In this document: one piece after another, positions 56,401-64,000 of the stretch
Layout of the letters: each line of letters opens with the position of its first letter
Position numbering within the stretch: position 1 is the first letter of the stretch
Origin: Ophioderma brevispina
Lineage: Eukaryota; Echinodermata; Ophiuroidea; Amphilepidida; Ophiodermatidae
Reading direction: 5' to 3'
Assembly (NCBI GenBank): GCA_023653785.1
Contig: JAMKCH010072371.1
Span: forward strand, 84,242-148,241
DNA: 64,000 nucleotides
Translations under genes and position numbers: made by a program
The notes under the pieces: generated by a model
What the model saw: the letters and a program-made list of their open reading frames with translations, nothing else
Database searches by the model: none
What the model was told of the DNA's origin: nothing

Positions 56401-57079
56401 AGATGACATCGAGGATGGTTCTTTGTTACATGAATCACTTTGTAAGAGTCAGAAGGATAGATCCCGTATCAACTAATCAGACGTAACAACGTCAGGATTC
56501 AGTAACACATGGTGTGAAACAAACTTCCCTTATTCACAGGTTATAGAATTCTTAACTCTAGACTTAGAGTAATCATCCTCTTTGGCCTTGAAAGACTTAA
56601 ATTCAGACTACAGTTAAGATACATACTTTGCTGTATATATTTTCTAGACACACGTAACATCGACTATACCAAAAGCGTGAACTTCCTTAAATTTCACATG
56701 GCCTGTCCTGGCGTCGTATCGATGTAGTGGTTTGTTTTTGTTTTGGTTATAGCTGTACACGTGCGTTTCGGAGGGTGTGCGTCTTTGTTCTTGACGTCAC
56801 TTCGGGGTCAAAGGCCACTCCAGCATACTTGGACGTGTTCGCGACAAAAACAGGAGAAGCCCCTGTCCGATTGGTATATTTCTCTTGAAATTTACACTTT
56901 CCCGTGTTCACTTTTAAAAACTGTGTTGAGATGTGATCGGGAGATGTTGAGGTACAAAATGTAATAAATAAGAGAAAGGTCTACTCAGCGTGTCCAGGAC
57001 CTTTAAGACTGATCTGGAGGTTAAGTCACTACCTCATGAAAATGGCAGATTTGTATGGTGATAATGTTATTACTGTCAT

Positions 57080-60000
57080 CCATTATGTCTTGCACTGTGA
57101 AGGTGTTGACATACAAGCATAGTGTCATTGCCGCTTGCGCTTTGCTGCTCCGATGATGAAATTTATGTCACTACGTAATCATCTCCTTTCTGTGTGAACC
57201 ATTTAACATTATGATTTAACTGTTCACTGGCAAGGATTTAAAGATCACCACACTCAATATTTCATAGCTTAGAACAAAGTTGATTACTTAAATATCTGTT
57301 TCTTCACAGCAACAATATTGATGTTCTTTGTTTAACTGAAACTTGGCTTTTCCAGTATATTGATGACAGTGTGAACTTAAATGAGATTACTATTTTGTAG
57401 GAATGATAGAAACATACAAAATTCATTGGTGGTATGCCTGTTATATTAAGGAGGTGTTAATTCAAAGAAATCAGGATCTTCTCATTAATGAGTGGACGAT
57501 TTGGATTGAAATCAATCTGCCCACAAACCAAACCAAATTATTCTAGGCCACTGTCTATCGTGTTCCTGATGGTACAGCTGACTATGTGACAAAATTGATT
57601 AATGTTTAAACTTGTGGCTTCTATTTATGATGATAGTATTATTGTAGGTGACTTAATCGTGATATGTAAATCGGCTCCAGCTAAAAAGGTATCTAAATTT
57701 TCAACCATGCAAAGCTCACCAACTTGATAATGGGACTATAACAAGCGTTAAGAAAAGAGTAGGACAATTATTGATCTTGCTTTTGTGTACTCGACCAGAA
57801 ACAATTTCTATCTCTGGTGTTCACAGTCTGTGTCTTAGTGATCATTCTCTTATTTATGTTGTTCGGAAATACATACGCAGATTAAGCATCTCCTAAAAAT
57901 TACTAAGACAAGATCATATACAATTTTAATGAGAGTGACTTTGTTAATATTTAGAAAATTACTGGGATCAAGTTCATACTTGTAATGATGGTGATATTGC
58001 TTGGAATATTGGAAAGATTTATTTGTAAAGCCTTGTGATGCTTGATGATAAGGCGACAGTCAGGGAAAAACGTATGAAGGCTCTCAACCAGAATGGATCA
58101 CTAGTGAATTTCTGACTGTTTGCAAAGACCGGGAATTTTTCGGCTAGAGCTCATAAATCTAATGATACCCATGATTGGCATATGGCTAAATTTGATCGAC
58201 AATAAAGCCAAAAATATGCCGTCACTTTCTTAAAAGAGATTCTATTCTGCTTCTATTGCTTGAAAATGTTAACAACTCAAAAAAATATGTTACTCTCAAA
58301 AGTGTTACCTAACAAAGCATATCTACTTCCAATTCTGTTAAGGACTGGATGCTGGTTTCACATCTTCAGCTAAAATACTAGCTAATGCTTTTACAACTAT
58401 TGCAATTCTATTGGTTTTCTCTCGCAGATAAGTGATGATGATCATAGGCAGACAGACACATCACCTACAATAATTTTAACGTCAACTTGTGATTCTATTT
58501 TCCAGTTTCTGTAATGGTTCTCCAAAGTTTTGGTTATAAGCAAATACGTGGATAGTCTAATAAATAAGTCTCCGGATTTGATGCTTTCAGTGTAAAACTT
58601 CTAAAGCTTGCTGCTCCTTATATAGAAGCAATTATCTTGATTTTATTTGAACCTTTTCCCTTACTACATCGGTTTTTCCGGGCAGAATGAAAAAAGCAAA
58701 GTTACCCCATATTTAAAACTGGGGACAAAATCAATGTGGGGAACTATAGACCTATTTCCTTTCTGCCAAACTATTTCTAAAATCATGGAAGGCTGTTCAC
58801 AATCCAATTGGATGTCGTACCTTGTTGACAATGGCCTTCTCTCTGAGAACCAATCAGGTTTTCGTGCTTGTGCTAAGATCCACAGCTATACTTGGCTTGA
58901 TGTTTCAGGATTTTATTTTTTGAAAAATATGGATGGGGGTCGTGTGCAAACAGGTGACAATTTTTCTGACATCAGAAAGGCTTTTGACTGGCGTTAACCC
59001 ATTCTCTTCTCATTGATAAAATTTCACAAATGGTATGACTGGTCCCTGCAATTAATGGTTTCGATCCTATCTCCATGGACAAAACTCAGCAGTCAACATT
59101 AATTCTACTCTTTATGACTTCAACACATATCAACATTGGAACCCCAGGCTTCTATTACTTACGCCTCTTCTTTTTATATTTTTGTCAATAATCTTTCACA
59201 TAGTGGTAAATGTAAATGTACTATGTATGCGGATGATACAACACTTCTTTGTATAATTCAGGACAATCCACACACTCGTGAATTTGAACTTCAATCAAAC
59301 TTAACAAAATTTCAATGGTGATGATAACAAACTCACTTTGAATGCAGAAAACCAAGTTTATGTTACTTGGGTACATGTCATGTTTCAATAACTTTCAAAT
59401 GTTTCTCTGCACTGTATTGATACTATTGAACGGGTGACACAGTTTACAATCTTGGTGTAAATTTTTGATCCTCTGAGTCTGGTGTGATCATATCAAATCA
59501 AATGTCTGCATGTTGTATTTCTTAAACGTGTGGTGTTATATAAGAAGACTTAAATATTATATTCCAAAAAGATACTCTTATTATGCTTGCAACTTCAATG
59601 TATGCCACATGTGACTATTGAGCCCTGTCTGGTCTAAACTAACTGTACTAACGATCTTATGACCACACTTCAATTCTTCAACAATAGATTAAGCAGCATA
59701 ATTTTATCAGCTGACATTAGAACTCCGTTCACGACTTGAGTGTACACTGCAGTGGAACAAACTAATGATCGGTTGTATAACAAAGATGCTAGCTTTCTTT
59801 AAATGCTTCAAAGGTCTTGCCCCAGGGTTACTGCTCTCAGGTCACTTTTATGCCAATCAGTTCATTTCAAGGGTCAGAAAGAAAGTCAAACACAAAACTC
59901 TTGGTAGATGAACCACCTTGGAACCTTAATGCAGGGAAACGTACGTTCCATATGAGAGCAACAAAATATGGAAACAGTCTTCCTCTGCTATCGCTGTAAC

Positions 60001-60275
60001 TATAAGTACAATGGTATTCTCAGCTTAAAGCTCTAAATTTGTAAATCCCACCTAAACATATTTTGTACTACTGTAGATTGTATATACATTAGTTTCATTT
60101 ATCTCTTGCTTATTGGGATTTGTTCGGTGTTTAGTATTTTTATCTAGGTTAATGTCTGTATAAGTTCATTCTGTACAATGTGTATCTAGCAGGCCTCCTT
60201 GGAAAAAGTGCTCTTGTCACTGAAGGGGCTACCCTGCCTAAAAGAAAGGTTTTAAATAAAAAAATTAAATAAAAT
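57080..60275 (+). mobile_element. L2/CR1-like non-LTR retrotransposon, decayed
   Basis: Order on the plus strand: endonuclease start (LKITTLNIS, about 57238) and CLTETWL (about 57332), RT blocks PISFLP, ISKIMEGCSQSNWMSYLVDN, LLSENQSGF, DIRKAFD and MYADDTTLL (about 59227, the YADD motif), a C-terminal PPWNLNAGKRTFH (about 59912), and a 3' UTR with GGCCTCCTTGGAAAAAGTGC, ACTGAAGGGGCTACCCTG and an AAATAAA-rich tail. Frames break many times. It lies antisense inside the GALNS intron. Confidence 0.82.
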
Positions 60276-60602
60276 GTTTGAATCGCTGTGGCGGTGACCA
60301 AAGCGGCAAAGCGTCCAAGCCAATAAATCGATCTCGCTGACGCTCGGGCTGCCGCATTGCTCAAAGCGGCAAATGGCATTGAGTTGACTTGAATTAACAC
60401 TCTGGAGCGGTGGTGCCACTCATGACGTAGTTCCAAGCGAGGCACCGCTGGGAATATAATAGCTTGTCCTGCAAGCGGCGTACAACCAACCGGTTTGCAA
60501 CGAGTGGCAAAGCAGCTGCACTAATGTATCACCTTTACACCATTCCAAAAGCAATCTACTAAAGCCAAAATACCATTTGGAGACGAATGAGCAGTGTTCC
60601 CC
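60276..60602. other. GC-richer DNA, unclassified
   Basis: Contains several GCGGCAAA phrases (60290-60520) in both orientations. It may be a small repeat. No gene is seen. Confidence 0.3.
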
Positions 60603-60729
60603 TTAGTGACTCCCATGTCATAGGACCCTGAATTCAGCAAACGTAACAGAATAAAGGCATAGTGATGCGGCGCTTTATTCCGTTAAGGTTGTAAATTCAT
60701 CAGGGTCACTAGTGACATGGGGTCACTAA
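60603..60729. mobile_element. Palindromic MITE, 127 bp
   Basis: TTAGTGAC..CCATGTCA..AGGACCCTGA on the left pairs with TCAGGGTCACT..TGACATGG..GTCACTAA on the right. Inner AGAATAAAG / CTTTATTC also pair. No clear target duplication is visible. Confidence 0.7.
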
Positions 60730-60739
60730 ATGGTCCGCC

Positions 60740-62125
60740 CCACAATTATGTGGAAATTAGGGAGATGTAGGAATGTATTTGTTCCTCTTTTGTGGAACTT
60801 TCATCAATATGGTGTGCCTGTCGGGGAAGTGTTAAGTGTTAATGCAAAGTGATACCTCAGGAAAAAGAGCATTTAAGGAAACAAATGATTTTTAAGCAAT
60901 GAGTATGAATGAAGCCAAGTTTATGGTATTCTATTAATTGCAGATGAGTAAGGGATCAAACAAGTGTGGGGAATCCACAGATGAGCACCATTCCCAGCAT
61001 ATTTTAAATAAGGAAAATGCAAGTTACCAACTTCAGCAAATCATATTTGAAATAGAATCAAGTTTTAACCACAAGGAAAGATTATACTTGTCTTGTCTGA
61101 AGTACGAAGTGGACGAAGTGCGCGTACACCAAGTGCTGCCTTTCAGTTGCATGCCGCTTGTGATTTACTTACGCGGAGCGCTGAAAGTCGTTCAGTGTAT
61201 GCGCCCGCATCGCTACTTCATACTCGAGCTGGACAGAGTATAGTGAAGGGATTTACTGTGAAAAGAGCCAATCAAGGATACATGAAGTGTATCTGGGAGG
61301 GGAGCCAAAAGTAACACTCTATAAAGGCCATTCTTAGGTCGACTTTGTGACTACACAGGTGGTAAGGTTAAAATATTTTATTTCACCAATGCTGTTTTGT
61401 CAAGTAACCAAGCTGCTATTACTTTGATATATTAATAACCTAAATCACAAACTAAACAAACAAAAATATTTTGGTTTTCCCACTTTCACTGGATGGTTAT
61501 TATGTCATGGGAGGGCAAAATGAAAGATAAAGTCGGGTCACTGTGTGATGTTTGACACCACCGTCTGTACTTCTCAACCATGTGAAAGATCTTTCTACTA
61601 ATACCACTGAGGAACTTTGACCTAATCCAGATGTGAAAGTATGAGAGCTTGATAGAATAAGTGACCATGTTAAAGGTAATGACTGTTGCATTTCCGGATA
61701 AGCAGGAAGATATAGATCTACTACTTAATTATGACAAGTATTGACTTAAGTGGTTATTTTTCCCATTGCCCACTTGGCAAAGTTTCTGGAAGGAAAATCA
61801 TGTACCTCCAACCAAACTTGACAGGATTGGGCAAATTGGGATACTGTTATGCAATATTTTGAGACCAGGGCAGTGACACTGAGTAGTGTTCACCCACTAT
61901 CTACATAGAATGAAGAAAAAAATATCTTATTAGTCAACTGTAAATAAGCACACCTGAAAAGGGAAAGGCAATTGTCCCTGGACCCCCCAGGCAATTGAAA
62001 AAACACTAATCTTCCAATTTAAACCCTAAACCCGTCCAACCGGCACTTATCGTGATAAATGTTTTTTTTTTTTGTCGGTGATTGATAAGAGCTGACTGGC
62101 ATTTAGTGAAAAAGAAAAAAAAGGC
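60740..62125. other. Intron DNA, no recognised feature
   Basis: Frames at 60938-61243 and 61486-61691 lack motifs. I checked the latter against the GALNS C-terminal segments and do not accept it. Confidence 0.35.
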
Positions 62126-62129
62126 CCCC

Positions 62130-62494
62130 CGCCAATAAGTGCCCACGGGAGCAGGTGTGAGTCTCATCAAGTCTGGAAAAGTGCAGGAACTCATGATCAT
62201 TAGACCATTAAAATTGTGAGTTCGAGCCCTGACTGTGGTTAACATGTTTGTGTCCCTGGTTAAGATACTTAATCTCAATTGCCTCATCTAACCAGGCAAA
62301 ATATGGGGAGCTGTTATGGGGCATATCACAATCTAAGTGCTGCTAGGATTGTGCGCTTGGCCAGCTGCCGGCCTATGTGAAGCGAGATGATTGTGACGAT
62401 TTCCTGAATGGGCAGCGTTAATAATAATAGGCAACAGCGCTTTGTCTACTTGTGTAAAAGGCCACTATATAAGGTCTCATTATTATTATTATTA
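62130..62494 (+). mobile_element. tRNA-derived SINE
   Basis: A tRNA-like head (AACTCATGATCATTAGACCA, then GTGAGTTCGAGCCC as box B at 62216-62229) is followed by GTGTCCCTGGTTAAGATACT, a body with TTGGCCAGCTGCCGGCC, and the tail AAAGGCCACTATATAAGG with (ATT)n. The head, the CCTGG.AAGA phrase and the CACTATATAA tail are usual for V-type SINEs of aquatic animals. The L2-like element at 57080-60275 would be a natural partner, but their tails are not identical. Confidence 0.75.
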
Positions 62495-62839
62495 AAGGTT
62501 CAAGGGTCCAATCGCTAATAAGCCTCATCCCCAGGGAAACCCAGATGTTACCGGAAGTGGTCAAAATTGTTGATGTCAAAAAGCATTATTTTCTCATTTA
62601 CCCCGAGAATCTTAAGGCAAAAAAATAATGTTTGGTTTGGATGTTATGACGTGAAAAATGCGCCCTATTTGCGACCAATATTATCTTAACATATTCAATG
62701 GGGCTTAGAAAATGTTTTTAGCTCCCATATCAAAACCCATGTAATACTCAGCATGAAACTTTAGAGATCGGTATGGGGGTTCAAGGTCATTATATCAAGG
62801 TGAAAACCTTATATAATGAAATCGGGCCATCACCTTTAA
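62492..62839 (+). mobile_element. Dispersed MITE family X, copy 3
   Basis: TTAAAGGTTCAAGGGTCC to GGGCCATCACCTTTAA. It shares CCTCATCCCCAGGGAAACCC, CCGGAAGTGGTCAAA and AATGGGGCTTAGAAA with copies 1 and 2. It starts within the (ATT)n tail of the SINE. Confidence 0.75.
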
Positions 62840-63309
62840 TCCACACGATACCAACTGCCGATGCCACCCACTCAGGAAATTACAAAAAATTGGACTGCCG
62901 ATTAGTACCGGGGGAATTGGCATTTCCCATCAGTAGATCCAAGTTGCGAATATTGGACTGCTGATGGGTGTCTTCTGCGCATATTCCCCCTCACAAACCC
63001 AAACACTGATGCATGCCTGTGGGGCCTTAAAAGCTTGTACCAAGGAAATAGTTATAGAGGTAAAATGCCCACCAGCACAATGTGATGGTATTTACTAGCA
63101 TGGGACTGCTGATGCATGTCATCTTGGCATTTAGTGGATTCTATAATTTGTGCAATTTATGCCTACAGGGTGGTACAGTCGCCATGAGTTGTAGGGTTTT
63201 AGGGTTAAAGGAGCCCCATGGCAAAAGCCACAGGGCGATTTTTTAAATGGAGGGCACGTCATGACATGCCACCTTTAAGTGGCGGTCATCACCATTTGTT
63301 TTTGCATTC
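62840..63309. other. Intron DNA downstream of duplicated GALNS exon
   Basis: Short repeated phrase GGACTGCTGATG (62955, 63106). No exon is recognised. The donor expected for exon A' is not found here. Confidence 0.35.
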
Positions 63310-63556
63310 TGCTGAGCTCCATTTCAGACGTGGAAAAACACAAAGGTCTCATTGGCCAAATTCAATTCTTTTAACTTGGACAGAATTTCTCCAACGCCAT
63401 GGTCCAGTTCCCGTACCGCATCACCATAGAGTCCCCGCTGACTGGTACCAAGAAAATCTTTGAGGCATAGAGTGGCTGGGTTGTGGCAATCGACAGCCCA
63501 GTACAGCAAGAATGGCTCTGAATTTCTAGCCTGATGGTAATGAAACTCAATGCTTC
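63310..63556 (-). pseudogene. GALNS: Tandem duplicate of GALNS exon A (exon A')
   Basis: Only 82 bp downstream of exon A, the minus strand encodes the same protein segment again: EALSFITI, then EPFLLYW, LYASK in a neighbouring frame, DFLGTSQRGLYGDAVRELDH, LSKLKELNLANETFVFF and a degraded TSE-type end. The acceptor is GTGCTTAG before GAAGCATTG. I find no clear donor. At the active-site His position the best frame reads DATTQP instead of DATHVP, so the catalytic His appears to be lost, and SDNG is damaged. This looks like a tandem exon duplication that is decaying. A mutually exclusive alternative exon is possible but less likely because the end is eroded. Confidence is high that it is homologous to exon A and low that it is used. 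The lower boundary is approximate. Confidence 0.8.
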
Positions 63557-63638
63557 CTAAGCACAGATGGGAAAGAGAAAATGGAAGTTAAGAACGATCA
63601 CAACCCCCAAATTCTTTTTTGTTTTTTTTTTTTCTTAC

Positions 63639-63908
63639 CTTGTTCATTTGGAATACAGGGCGGCCCCATTATCTGACGTGAACAGCACAAACGTGTTGTT
63701 GTCGATGTGGAGATCACGGAGCCTTCTGACGTATGATCCCGACTCCACTGTCTAGTTCTCTGACGGCATCTCCACATAAATGCCTCGTTGACTAGTACCA
63801 AACAAAATCCTTGGAGGAGTAGAGTGGTACATGAGTTGCATCTGGAGTCCAGTAGAGGAAGAATGGGGTCTTAGCTTGGTGCTGGGCTTCTATAAAGATT
63901 AATGCTTC
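63639..63908 (-). CDS. GALNS: GALNS-like sulfatase, internal exon (exon A, catalytic segment)
   Basis: This exon encodes part of a lysosomal-type N-acetylgalactosamine-6-sulfatase, which removes 6-sulfate from keratan sulfate and chondroitin-6-sulfate. The minus strand reads EALIFIEAQHQAKTPFFLYW, then DATHVPLYSSKDF, GTSQRG, GDAVRELDSGVG, LRDLHIDNNTFVLF and TSDNGAALYSK, collinear with the human enzyme. DATH holds the active-site His (human His236) and SDNG the Ca2+-binding Asp-Asn pair (human 288-289). The acceptor is ...TTCAAAACAG before GAAGCA and the donor is AACAAG before GTAAGA. The length (270 bp, about 90 codons) equals the human segment. The frame breaks near 63801, 63775, 63720 and 63647, each by about one base. 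These are either assembly indels or pseudogene damage. Upstream exons with the N-terminus and the formylglycine motif would lie beyond the right edge. Confidence 0.9.
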
Positions 63909-64000
63909 CTGTTTTGAAAGTGAAGTGTTTGTCAATAGGAATCCAGGATGTGTGAATGTACTTAGCATTTTGATTGGCAGACAACACATACAACTGTCTG

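Noticed and set aside
61486..61691. Minus-strand frame compared with the GALNS C-terminal region
   Set aside because: Only loose resemblance; the matching segment is better accounted for by exon D at 39911-40044, and the position is out of order.
63218..63463. 81-codon plus-strand frame
   Set aside because: Antisense shadow of the duplicated GALNS exon.

Overview
This is a stretch of animal nuclear genome, AT-rich and crowded with mobile DNA. It has no bacterial-style operons. The repeat mix (hAT, piggyBac and mariner-like elements, non-LTR and DIRS-like reverse transcriptases, a tRNA-derived SINE, a Helentron-like element with core tandem repeats) fits a marine invertebrate, possibly an echinoderm or hemichordate. 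That placement is inference from repeat style only.

The main gene is on the minus strand. Six coding segments with GT-AG borders, at 63908-63639, 50507-50408, 43500-43260, 40044-39911, 37061-36887 and 29418-29274, translate in the right order into the C-terminal half of N-acetylgalactosamine-6-sulfatase (GALNS). They run from the segment with the active-site His and the Ca2+-binding Asp-Asn pair to the stop codon. The gene fills about 35 kb, and its 5' exons lie beyond the right edge. A second, decaying copy of the first of these exons sits only 82 bp downstream (63556 to about 63310). Nearly every GALNS exon contains single-base frame breaks although splice sites and family residues are kept, and one exon carries a 67-nt homopolymer. 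The sequence therefore looks like either an unpolished long-read assembly or a young pseudogene; I favour the former.

Layout. 1-9300: a 2.4-kb non-autonomous hAT-like element with a palindromic minisatellite inside, a long hairpin, a 2.5-kb element with long inverted repeats holding a broken unknown ORF and a second inverted-repeat insertion, then a possible first coding exon of another minus-strand gene (9050-8979). 9300-19650: AT-rich DNA with two sibling piggyBac-like MITEs, a mariner-like MITE, diverged tandem repeats and a T157-G22 tract. 19650-29270: a 5'-truncated non-LTR retrotransposon, fragments of its 3' end, several MITEs, and the flank beyond the GALNS stop. 29274-63908: GALNS exons, with introns filled by satellites, a Helentron-like element, minisatellites, a C-rich tract, a DIRS-like reverse transcriptase, an L2/CR1-like retrotransposon in antisense, a SINE and MITEs.

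Apart from GALNS I recognise no complete host gene. I saw no CRISPR array, rRNA gene or intact tRNA gene.
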